Assembly (NCBI GenBank): GCA_017354895.1 | Contig: CP071494.1 | Span: 1,922,001 to 1,986,000, forward strand | From: Podospora comata | Taxonomy: Eukaryota > Ascomycota > Sordariomycetes > Sordariales > Podosporaceae | DNA length: 64,000 bases | Direction of reading: 5' to 3' | In this document: positions 30,740-41,117 of the stretch, one piece after another | Numbering within the stretch: the first letter of the stretch is position 1 | Layout: each line of letters starts with the position of its first letter | Notes under the pieces: generated by a model | What the model was told of the DNA's origin: nothing | Database searches by the model: none | Seen by the model: the letters and a program-made list of their open reading frames with translations, nothing else | Made by a program: the position numbers and the translations under genes

Positions 30740-33040
30740 ATGTCCGGCCACGGAGAGGGTCACGCCGGCCCAGAAACAAACGAATCAGACCCCGGCTTGG
30801 GTCCATCAGAATGTTTCGACTCCATGTTCGACTTTGAGCAGTGGGAGGCAGATCAAGAGGTTCGCTGGGAGTTGCATCAGGACCTTCAAGGCCTTTCAAG
30901 TCTCGCAAGTAGTGGCGACGAGGGTCCCAACATCACCTCGCTCACACCTCAGTCTTCGTCCATCGATTTCGATTTGGAGGAACCCCTGCGAACTACTACA
31001 CCCGTGTCAACGATAGTTCCTACAACAGTGTCGGCCAACATCGAAAGTTTGTCATGCCTTGGCGTTCCATCATGGGACTTCGTTTCGACACCCGACCATA
31101 ATTCTATCTCTTTGCCATCGACCCATCTTGTTGACTCCCCTGACATAGCCTCTGGAACTGATGGGGCCGAAGTACCCTTGAGGCAGCAGTCGCTCCCAAG
31201 CGGTTACTCAGGAGACTATAGCAACCAAACAACCGGGGATCACAATGCCTTCTCCAAAGACCCGTCAGTGGAAAGACAGAGCGATGTTGGGGTTGGGGTT
31301 GGTTCTTATGTCATCCGACCCAAACAAAGCCTGCCACACTCGAAGAAAGGTTCCCGGACAAAGTCACACCGCACTGTCTCAACAAAGTCAACCCAGTTGA
31401 CGACAGAGAATGTGACATCCTATGACTGTTCCATAGCTTTTAGGAACATCCTGCCCAGACTCGACCCTCAAGGGACACCTTGCAACCACACTGAACCAGA
31501 CGCCCAAGCTTGCAGTTCGATGCCACGTAAAGGGAAGCGCAAGCCCAACACAGACGAAGACCGCAAGAAGATCAAGCTTGTGAGGAGGATTGGTGCATGC
31601 TTACGATGTAGGATCTTCAAAGAAGCCGTGAGTTGCACTATGAGTCGGTGGCAGATACGTGCTAACATCAGTGATAGTGTGATGAAAACGAGCCTTGCGG
31701 GCGATGTTGCATTGCTCTTGCCAACGCTAAAGTTTTTTCATTACCATGTTATAGAGAGCCACTGGAAAACGTCATTGCATTTCGGGCTGGAAATTCCAGG
31801 GCCGGAAAAACTCGCTCGGAGCCAATATCTATTAGATGGGCCGGTGATGACATAAGTCCGAGAGTCGTAGCGCTGTCATATCCGTTCAAGAAACAGGGCG
31901 CTGCAGCAGGATTAACAGTCACCATTAAATGTCGCAAGTTCGTACCTTACGAGTGGGATGTGATGGAAGAACCATGGTCTATTTCTCCAAAAAAGTCCAT
32001 TCCTATGATATCAACACCATTTGCCTGTGTAAGTGCATTAGAGATCCGGTTATTTGTCATCGCTGACTGACTGAAACTCCAGTACGACGATGGTGCAAGC
32101 GTGGCTGCTGTTGCAAGGTACATTGAAGCCACCAAGGAAGCACTCTTGGATGAGAGTCTCGACGGTATTCTGGACGACATGATTCGACTGAGTACTGCTG
32201 AAGCAACACGTTACTGCTTGAAATACAGGGTGAGCCCTTCCAGTGAGCTTCTCAGAAAACTGTGATCATGGGCTAATATTGGCGGTGACAGGACTCTGCT
32301 GTAGCAACTGCCATGAACATCCGCGCAGCCAGCTTTTTCTCCCGAACGAAAATGATCATGACTGAAAACAATGTGCTTGAATTACCTTATTTCCATAATC
32401 CACATTTTCTACTCAACGGTGGCTACCCTGTACCATCAATGATTGACTATCAGGTGGATTACATGGCAATTACCTACATGCACGGACAGATGGAAGTCCT
32501 TGTAAAGCAGTTGAAGAAGCTAATTTTCACCAAAAACCAGCGTAAAAGTTGGTACGAGGTCTACTTGACAGTATTCGTGCTGCTTCAAAGTTTGGAGACA
32601 GTGCATGCTCGCCAAATAGACATCATTCGGCGGTATGAACCAGAGGTACGGACAAATCTTACAAACCATGCAGAAATCTCACTAATGGTGATTATCAGGG
32701 TGGTGAGGCATTGTCAAAAGCTCGAAATATTGGCACGAGAATGATCGATGAATGGAAATACTCTGCAAAAATCCTGATTTATCATTATCGAGCTGTTTTG
32801 AAAGGCATGGTACCATTCGCAGCCACCTGGAACGACAAACACGTGGCCGAGTTGCGCCACGACTGCGGCCTGGATGAGGAGGCGCTTCAATATGCTCGGC
32901 AAATGTCGGGTTTCATCAGGACCCGATTCGACTCTCTCAGACGATTGACCAAAGAGGGGCTCGATAACGATGCTGTAAGGCCGTTGGCGTGGATAGCACG
33001 ACTTTATATCGACGATGAGGTTGACTCAGGCAAGAAGTAG
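30740..33040 (+). CDS. Zn2Cys6-like transcription regulator
   Basis: Five exons (30740-31627, 31678-32028, 32083-32229, 32292-32645, 32699-33040) with introns of 50-62 bases, all phase 0, give 693 residues. The first 270 residues are Ser/Thr/Pro-rich and disordered. A basic patch (KGKRKPNTDEDRKKIKL) precedes a cysteine cluster split by intron 1: C287, C290, C297, C303, C306/C307 and C320. This resembles the fungal Zn(2)-C6 binuclear cluster, although the last spacing (13) is wider than the usual 6-9. The remaining 370 residues are helical with no catalytic motif, as in the regulatory domain of such factors. A nuclear DNA-binding role is inferred. The neighbouring convergent TauD-like gene could be a target, but nothing shows this. 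The ATG at 30740 is the first in frame. Confidence 0.78.
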
Positions 33041-33282
33041 AGAGGGGCGTTCAATTTCAGCAAACACAGCTATAGTATACCTGTTGTTATCTCCTCCGAG
33101 CCAAGACATTGCAAAAACGAGTTTGAAGCTCCGCTTGCACCAGACGAGTCTTTCGTTCAGGCGGCACTAGGAACCGGCAAAGAACCTTCGACAAACAAGC
33201 AAAATCCACCGTCAACCTTTCACTGGCCCAGACGGCACCATTGTTACACCAACACGCACGCGCTGCACAGCCACACCAGAAC

Positions 33283-34508
33283 TCAGTCATGGTCCGGGTT
33301 AGCAGAGATGCCCATCTGCTTGATCCTCATGCCAGGAGCAACCTTGTCCATCTCATCCTTGGTCCAGTACGCCTTCTCAGCAGCACTCAGATCAAACGTC
33401 TCGTCCAACTTCCTCTGCAAGACAGGAGCGGACTCCCATCCCTTGTGGCTGTCATGCAGCCACAGGCGCATGATGTACCGCTGGTTCCATACATCATCCG
33501 GCGAGTCAACAAACCCAGCACGTGCATGGAGAACAGCAAAGTTGTTGATGAACAACAAATCTCCAGCCTCGGGAACAATCCGAAGGTTGACACGCGTAGC
33601 GGCCTCCTGGACCCGATTAAGAGCAGCAATCCTCTCGGGTGTAAGCTGTGGAGCATCAGGCGAGAAAGGGATGGCGGGATTCGCCCCCAAGAACGTAACA
33701 GCCATATTGATCTGAAGCTGGTTGTTGTGGAACCCAATCACGGGCCTGTTGAAGGTCCTGGTGATGGTTTGATTTGGGCCGGGGCGGTGGACGCGCTCCC
33801 AGTACCAATTCTCGGAGAGAATGCGCAAGACTTCGGGGTCTCGCTTCATGAGGTCGTTGTAGATTGAGGCGATGGGGGCGAGATACTGGTCTCCTCCTTC
33901 GAGGGGAGTGCTTTGGACGAAGAGAGAGACCATGTCACCGACGTCGATGTCGGTGTGAAATGTCATGGGCTTGGCGAGCTCGAGGGGGCTGAGCTTTTGC
34001 GAGAGTTGGGCACGGGAGCGGTTACGGATGTGGTCTTGGGAAAAGTTTAGCTTTTGCTTTCAGTCTCTAAAGCAAGAAGTCTCACCAATGTTTCTTGCAC
34101 GCTGATCAGCAATGTAGCTGGTGATGCCGGCGTAGAGGATCACACATTCCTCGTCTGTGTAAGCCGAGGGGTTGATGCCACGGATACGGTGGAATCCTCG
34201 GCCGTTGTACACATGGTCCGTGACTTTCTGGAGCCGTTTGGCGAGTCCCTGAGAAAGAGGGAATGTGGTAGGGTCTGCATGGCCACGGGAAAGGCCCAGG
34301 GCTGGCAAGTGTCAGTTGATGACGTGGGCTGCATATGAGGGACACATGTGTTACCTTGGAAGTGTTTGATGGCAGAGTTGAGCTCCTCAATATCTTGGCT
34401 TGAGAGCTTGTCAGTGAAAACATCAGTGTTGGACTCAAAGTCGGCACCAGTCCATGCCAGGTCACCGGTGAGCTCTTTAGGCCAGTCGGCGGAGCTAGGG
34501 CAGTCCAT
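33283..34508 (-). CDS. TauD/TfdA-like Fe(II)/2-oxoglutarate dioxygenase
   Basis: Three exons (34508-34355, 34301-34086, 34034-33283), introns of 53 and 51 bases, give 373 residues. The enzyme class oxidises a small molecule using Fe(II), oxygen and 2-oxoglutarate. Iron ligands are visible as the HTD triad at about residues 150-152 (MTFHTDIDVGD) and the distal His at about 293 (NNFAVLHARAGF). Arg residues in NQRYIMRLWLHD fit 2-oxoglutarate binding. N-terminal blocks ALGLSRGHADPTTFPL and VYNGRGFHRIRG are typical of fungal members annotated as taurine catabolism dioxygenase TauD. The actual substrate is unknown; sulfonates, betaines and secondary metabolites are all possible. Length is normal for the family. 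It is convergent with the Zn-cluster regulator, 242 bases apart. Confidence 0.9.
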
Positions 34509-36007
34509 TGTTCAGGATCTTGTCTGAGTCGTGCAATTTCTCCCTTGGAAGTTCAAGTATGATGAGATTGGAGAGAGGGTAGTGTGTACAGAACTTGATC
34601 TTCAAGACCCCCATTCTCACCGGGACTCATGTCTGCATATATACCCTTCATCCATTGCATCCAGCTCATGAACGTGAATGCCCTCGATGCGGCTCAACTG
34701 CGTATTCCCCCTATTCCAGAAGGCTATGAGGCTCAAATCGAGGCTCTGAGCTAACTGCCGGGCCAAGAAGCTTCAGGGGTGTAGCTTATGTGAACACATG
34801 CAGAGCGTTGGGGTGGTGTGCTAACCGAGCGTGCCATTTGTTGCCAGGCCAAGAATGAAGCAGAAGTGCAACAATAAGTCTCTCACACTGTGCAGAGATG
34901 ATAAGCAGAGCCTCAAGCCACCGGGACACAGCATCCGAAACAGTCTAAGTTCGGGGCGGAAGACTGTCAGCGTGACCACGGACTGAGCCGGTTCCGCGTG
35001 GAGAGCCAATGATCGAGGGTTGTGATGAATAAAATGGGCTGTTGATATATGAAACCCCCACGATAACATTCAGGCTTGCATGGTAGGATACTATGTCACG
35101 GATCCAATGGCTTCAGAGTGATAAACGTAGGTAGGATGGGGAGTAAGCACAGGTTAGGTAATGACATTCTGAACCTTGTTTTCAATGAGGCTCTTCGCAC
35201 GCGCTAGCCCGTAATGATGAGTGGAAGGAGGGGATAAACAAATGAATGGAATCAGTTGAGTGCCCAAAGAAGGAAACTCGGCGAGATAGGAGTCGTTGAC
35301 TCTTGCCACTGTGTTCACCGTCTGTGGTTGATCCAGCAAATGGCTTCCTCGGCAGCCCCAATTGGTTGGTTTCCAATGATTTCAAGACTCGAGACAGGAT
35401 GATGAACTGCTCCTGATTCAACTCTGGACCAGTCATACAGGGCTAGCCGCCTTCACCATCCAGCAAATGGAACGGATGTTACCTGTCTAGGCAGTTAGGT
35501 ATCCAAGGACACCTCCACCAGCCGATAAACATCGGTATACACCGGTCTAGAGTGCCATGTCCCAGATTCTCTGTACATGCTTCCCCCCCTAATTATGTTA
35601 TACCGAGTGTGTCACACAGCTTCTGAGTAACCATCAGGCCCTTAGAGCCGATCAGGTGTTAGGATCTGTTTCACTCGTTCACCAGAATAGGCAATCATTT
35701 CCAGAACTACAAAGACTTGATAATTTTGTGACACATAAACTGTCTTTCAACGAGGATGGCATCTCCGGTTTTTGCTCTAGATAGCTTGTTATCACAGACG
35801 TAAAGGCTTTCGTCAAATCATCAAACAGCCGAGCATATGTGACTACAGATCGTGTCATTTTGACCGCATTCGGCCCCAAGCGTAGCGGGACCGTCTATGT
35901 TTGGCTGAAGAGCTTTACATAGCTATGAATAAAGGCATTTCAGGGCGTAGGCTCTCATCAAACTCGTCTTTCAATTCCGTTTCTTTTGCCTAGTTCTCGA
36001 TGCTTAC
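34509..36007. other. intergenic, no gene seen
   Basis: 1.5 kb between two minus-strand genes. It contains the promoter of the TauD-like gene and the 3' flank of the CorA-like gene. Short open frames only. Confidence 0.45.
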
Positions 36008-37869
36008 CTATATGTTCAGCCTCCTCACCAGCTCTATATCAGATTCCCGCCGCTGAAGCCCACTCCCACCCCTATCATATATGGACGTTGTCACTGGGCC
36101 GTACCCCTCCACTTTCTTCCGCAAAAAGCCGAGCCAGACGAAAGATAAAAGTATCAGTCCCACAGCGACAATAGCCATACCCAGTGACACGCCCACAACC
36201 CCACCAAGTGGCATCTCTAACCTGAAGCCTACGAAGCTCAGACCAATGAAGAGACCTGAGAGAACGGTGAATATTAAGAGCATATAGATCGTGCTGGCAG
36301 TATTGAGGGCTGTCATGAACTTTATGAGACGGTTGCCAACCCGCCCGATGGAAGGCCAGTTGATGCTGCGAGCGATCGTGCTCGGGATGGTGTGGGTGAC
36401 AGCGGTCTGGACAGTGGAGAAGTATAGCGCAAGGTATGTGACAGCGGTGACGCCTATGGACACTCCCAGCCATCGTGGCCAGGTGTATTGGTCTTGAAAT
36501 TCCTACCAAGATGTGTGAGTTATGAACAAGGGAAATAAGTTAAGGCACTTACAATTACGTTCATCCCAAAAACAGCAGCAATGAAGCTCAGTGGTATAAA
36601 GAAGAAGGCCAGTTGTGTAAGCTTCGATATTGACTCGGCTTGGGCGATGGCCCGCTGGCTCTCTAAAATGCTGAGGGTCGACATAAGCGCTTGAAAAGCC
36701 GTTTCGACTCTATTTCGAATCGCCTCGAGTTCAGCGTTGATCTGGTTGAGTCGCCATGCTATCACTTGCTCCGAGTCATCGCCGTATGGCGGGACCAACT
36801 GACGGGGCCTCTCCTTGGTGTGCTGCTCAAGTTTCTCCATCATATACCGGACAGAGACCCGAAGGTTGGCGAGGGTGTTCCGCCATCGGCCAAGATAATC
36901 TCTCCACTGCGGCACCGAGGAGCGCAGCTGCTCGTCTTCGCCCAAATACAATTCGACCTCGTCCAACCCCCGACCCAGCTCGAACAGGATGGTTGGCATA
37001 TCATCCACCACAAAACCAAGCATCGTTTGTATGAGCCAAGTATCGTTTTGTCTTCCTCGAAACGGACTTGGGGCATCCAGCGCCTTTTTGATACGGTCTA
37101 GAACTGTCGTCTCGAGGATAAAACAGGGCTGATTCGGCAGAGGTTTGGAGCCTATGTCTCCAGACCACAAGTTGAGGTTCACCTGCCTGACTGTATGCAT
37201 TCTTTGTGGATCGACCAGAAGGCACCCAACAAGTTGGCCATTCTCCCGTCTCGAGTAATGAAACGACATGCGCGTCGAGGCATGATGAAGAACAACACTT
37301 TCCATCCTCTGTGATGGGTGAAGCGGATGGTATGGTCTATATACCCCCTCCGGAAACGTTCCCCATCGACAGTGGCTCTCGTATGTGGATTGGGGGTCGG
37401 CGGTTTGGTCTGTATCCCATGGCGTTCCTGCGCGAATCTTCTTCTCCATTTTCCAACCTTCAGACTTTTGCAGGGCTGGTTCTGACCAGCTGACAAAGAA
37501 ACTACCGGTAGATCTGTCCTGGTGGAAGCCCATTTTGTGTCCTGAGCCGCGTCCAAGATGGGCTGTGAAGAACTCTGGGGGCAGGTACAACCCCATATCT
37601 GCCAAACGCGTTGCCTGAAGGTCGCTATGAGCTTCCACGAGGTATATCAGATCGTAATCTTGAGAGGGTTCCAGGGCTTCGTCAGGGTTGGGTTTGGTCT
37701 GTGACAAGTCGACGGCGGTGAAACTGGTCTTTCCATCCTTTTGGACTTGAAGTCGCAGACATCTGGAGGTGGCTTCCGAAGGTTCTGAGGGTTTGGCGGG
37801 CTCCCGGCCGATAACGGGATCACCCAGCAATCTCACCGAGTTAAGCGACGAGGTCCTTCTTTTGAGCAT
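36008..37869 (-). CDS. CorA-like divalent-cation transporter
   Basis: Two exons (37869-36553 and 36502-36008), with a 50-base intron (GTAAGT..GTAG), give 603 residues. A large cytosolic N-terminal domain ends in a long helix (NAELEAIRNRVETAFQALM, SKLTQLAFFFIPLSFIAAVF). The first pore helix then leads to the CorA signature GMN at residues 435-437 (FGMNVI), placed right at the splice. Exon 2 adds further hydrophobic helices (VTAVTYLALYF, STIYMLLIFTVLSGLFIGLSF, GVVGVSLGMAIVAVGLILL). Bacterial CorA and Mrs2/Alr proteins move Mg2+ as pentamers; many filamentous fungi have such divergent CorA-like proteins whose ions are unproven. Two helices beyond the canonical pair make this member larger than usual. 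Start ATG at 37869 is the first in frame. Confidence 0.85.
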
Positions 37870-38656
37870 TCTGACTTAATTGATGCTTCCTGGATTTCAG
37901 ACATTAAGGATCATGGGAACTTGCTTTGTAATAAATGCGGCTGACCTCTATTGCCCCTTGATACTCTCCCCTGTCCCACGACTGTTCTCAGCCGCACGCG
38001 GGGTCGTCGTGCTCATGGAGATCATCTTCAAACTGTTGGCACGCCTCTCCGGGCGAAGACAATAATGTTTGTCGAGGACACTCCCGTCTTTCCTACGGTT
38101 TCCTCGGTTGCCGTCTGACGGGATTAGGATTCAATGTGATACCCGTGGGTACATGGCAAAGCGTAAGTTGGGACTGGCGAGCCGTTCAACGTGCCTTCAA
38201 GATTTGGCATGCACACCCCTAACCCTTGGCCAACGAAGTGTGGCTGGAGGTGGTCCGCGCACCAGCACTTCAGCGCGTGTCTGCCTTCTTCTCAAGCTGG
38301 GATAAGTGTTTATCCACCAAATGTCCCCAACTATCGCCGGGCACGATAACGTCTTGGGCCCCAATTGGTTTCTTTCTGTCGACAAGTCACATGAGGGGTC
38401 TCTGGGGCAATAGTATTGGATCGCCTTACACACCACCACTTGCTGGCCGGATGCCTTGACCACTTCATGTGGTGCTAGGTAAGGCAATCAGCCCTTCCCT
38501 AGGGTTCATATGACTTGGGGATTATTATGGATTTGAATAAGGTATATCCTCACACTTCCCTTGGCAGGCGCACGCGGAATACTGACTCTTTTTTTGTTCT
38601 AAAGAAGCATTACACCGCATGCGAGCTGTTTGGCCACTTCCCTTTCAAGTCCATTG
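37870..38656. other. divergent promoter region
   Basis: Between the CorA-like gene (minus) and the HET-domain gene (plus). A short upstream exon of the HET gene could lie here, but I cannot support one. Confidence 0.4.
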
Positions 38657-40177
38657 ATGCTGGGGATCATGCCATCACAGACCTCTTGTTGGGGCATATT
38701 CCCCACACCAGCCAACAATGAGCTCACCAGACACACTATCTACCATGATCTTAACCCAGCCTGCCAGGAAATCCGCCTGCTCAGAGTTCATCTTGAGGAA
38801 AAAGACGGCTTTATCCGGTGTGAGCTCCTACCAGCAGCTAGTTTGTCCAACATCAGAGGGCAGTACACGGCAATATCCTACTGCGCGGGAGACCCTAGGA
38901 GAACCAAAAAAATATTGGTCAACGGCATCCCATTCAATGTCTTTGAGAATCTTGCCCATGTCTTGGAAATGACAAGGAACTTCTGGACCAAAACATTTCC
39001 CGATAAAGAGTGCATAATCTGGGCCGACCAAATCTGCATTAACCAGTTCAACCTTGCTGAGCGCTCACACCAGGTCGGTTTCATGAGGGGTATTTACTCT
39101 TCAGCGGCGCAGACCTTGATATGCCTTTCCACCACCGATGTTGACCCTCGTGGAGTTGAGTGGCTGGTGAAGCTACACCAAAGTGTCGATCCTGATGGCG
39201 ACTTCTACCAGTACTACTTCCACCTTGAGTACTACCTCCGAACCAACCTGGCCAACAAGCAATTTGCCGACGATTGGTTTGCATTTTACGACGTCTTCAA
39301 CAGCCCATGGTGGATGCGAACTTGGGTCTATCAAGAGTTTATTTCATCCTCCAACATCTATTTTTTGTATGGCAAATCATCTGTTCCCTGGAAAAGACTG
39401 TCAGAGGTACTCCCGACACTTCAAAAATACAGCCACTTCCCCTACTTTGGCCCGGCTATCACTGAACGCCAAGCACAAGTCGCAGACACAAAGAACATTG
39501 TCAACTTTTTCGTAATCAGTAAACTTCGGTTTGATCGGGTTGGGCCATTCGACTTGATGGATCTGCTTTCTCAATCTCGACATCTTCAGAGCAGTGATAG
39601 CCGCGACGGGATCTATGCTTTCCTTGGTCTTGTTCGTGAGAGCTACGGGATCATTCCAGACTATTCCCCTGAGAACACTATGGAACGGCTTTTGGTGGAT
39701 ATTGCAACGCGGATTGTTTTGCAAGACAAAACATTGGATATTCTCTCAGATGCGAGCAGGGTGAGAGGAGAGCTGTCGCCACGACTTCCCTCTTGGGTTC
39801 CAGATTGGACCACAAAGACTTGTGTCAGCCTTATTCCAAGAACCATCCGAGATACAAGTGACGGATCAGTCGCTTTATTTCCTCGAATAGTTCAATCAGG
39901 GAAGCTAGAACTTCAAGGTTTCCATATCGGTGTTTTCAGAAAGGGAAAGCTTGGGTGGTACTTCCCCAACAGTCGGGACAGATTTCGTCATGATGGTGAA
40001 GGTCGCGAGGAGTTGTGGGATATTGTCGGGGCTCAAGGTCCATTTGTTTTGCGTCACGTGGGGAATCAGTATCATCTTGTCAGGGAAGCACAGAGAAATA
40101 AACCTGCTGGATATAATAGCGTGGAGGATGCTGTTCAGAGACATGGATTGCAAGCGCAGACAGTGGTACTCTCTTAA
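38657..40177 (+). CDS. HET-domain (heterokaryon incompatibility) protein
   Basis: Single open frame of about 506 residues. The N-terminal HET domain shows the family's three blocks. These are QYTAISYCAGDPRRTKKI (usually SYVWGD), then ECIIWADQICINQFNLAER, and SHQVGFMRGIYSSAAQTLICL. The later part has WWMRTWVYQEFISSSNIYFLYG, SRDGIYAFLGLV and LPSWVPDW, standard in long fungal HET proteins. HET proteins trigger cell death after fusion of incompatible hyphae, usually with a partner; several have a TIR-related fold. The Trp of SYVWGD is replaced (SYCAGD), which may alter activity. I chose the ATG at 38657; a second is at 38669. The conserved region starts later (IRLLRVHLEE), so a few N-terminal residues are uncertain. 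No intron is needed. Confidence 0.85.
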   Translation: MLGIMPSQTSCWGIFPTPANNELTRHTIYHDLNPACQEIRLLRVHLEEKDGFIRCELLPAASLSNIRGQYTAISYCAGDPRRTKKILVNGIPFNVFENLAHVLEMTRNFWTKTFPDKECIIWADQICINQFNLAERSHQVGFMRGIYSSAAQTLICLSTTDVDPRGVEWLVKLHQSVDPDGDFYQYYFHLEYYLRTNLANKQFADDWFAFYDVFNSPWWMRTWVYQEFISSSNIYFLYGKSSVPWKRLSEVLPTLQKYSHFPYFGPAITERQAQVADTKNIVNFFVISKLRFDRVGPFDLMDLLSQSRHLQSSDSRDGIYAFLGLVRESYGIIPDYSPENTMERLLVDIATRIVLQDKTLDILSDASRVRGELSPRLPSWVPDWTTKTCVSLIPRTIRDTSDGSVALFPRIVQSGKLELQGFHIGVFRKGKLGWYFPNSRDRFRHDGEGREELWDIVGAQGPFVLRHVGNQYHLVREAQRNKPAGYNSVEDAVQRHGLQAQTVVLS

Positions 40178-41117
40178 GATATTTAGTTTCTGTTGCCTTT
40201 GTTGTTTATCACTGTCAAGTTAGGTACCAGACCTAGCACCTACTGTATTCTTCGATGGGAATATTGATATCAGGTATCACACCAGCGACACAGGAACCAA
40301 GTACCCCTGGCACCTGTTCCCCAACGGTGCGAAGAACAAGCAAGGCCTGCGAAAGAGCTGGCACATTCATATTGGAACACTCCAAGTCTTGTACCACTTC
40401 CCTTCTTTAAGGCAGACTACGCAAACTACTATATCCCTTTTGGTAATGAACTGTAGCCCGGGTAGATTCCTCCGGCTACGACGTTGTATTGTGCCTGCAT
40501 GATAGCATTTTATAGACTTATAGCGATTGGCAGCTGAGATACGAATGCAACCTAGGTACCTAGCTTAATGTAACTCCGATACCCTTCTTTATTTACCTCT
40601 GCACCTTTGCACTCTGCCCTGCCACTCTAGACCGGCTTGATGCAATTGCGCTCGGCATGTTGCCTGAATCGGGCCTTTGAAATGCCTTGAAGTTTGTTAG
40701 ACTGGAAGTTGTGATGACACGGTACCCAGTTGATAGGCATTAATGTCTCATGGTCAATGATATCTATTCCATGCACGATGTTCTAATCACCAGAATAAAG
40801 GAGACTGATCAGCCTATTCCAACCCTAGGTATTCCCTCATTCATCAGTCTCCAGTGTAATATCCCAACAACATATGCCCTTGGAAGGTCATCCTCTAAGC
40901 GCAAGCAAGAAATGAGGACCCGCGCCTATGCATTGCTCAGCAGCATGTTCACGACCAAACTTCGAGTTAGGACGAACGTTGCAGCATGCTACAAACCCGT
41001 ACCTCTCAGGACTGGATTCTTGCTTATCACGGCACTGTAGTACGTTCACTACCTGACTGAATGTACCTATCTTACAGCTGACAACGACTGGGAAGTATCT
41101 GCTGTCTTCTCGCTCTC
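40178..41117. other. intergenic, no gene seen
   Basis: About 0.9 kb between the HET and DUF3433-like genes, with aacctaggtacctagc at about 40549-40564. It probably contains the missing first exon of the next gene: a cttacag acceptor-like site lies at 41071-41077, but the frame after it meets TGA. Confidence 0.4.
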
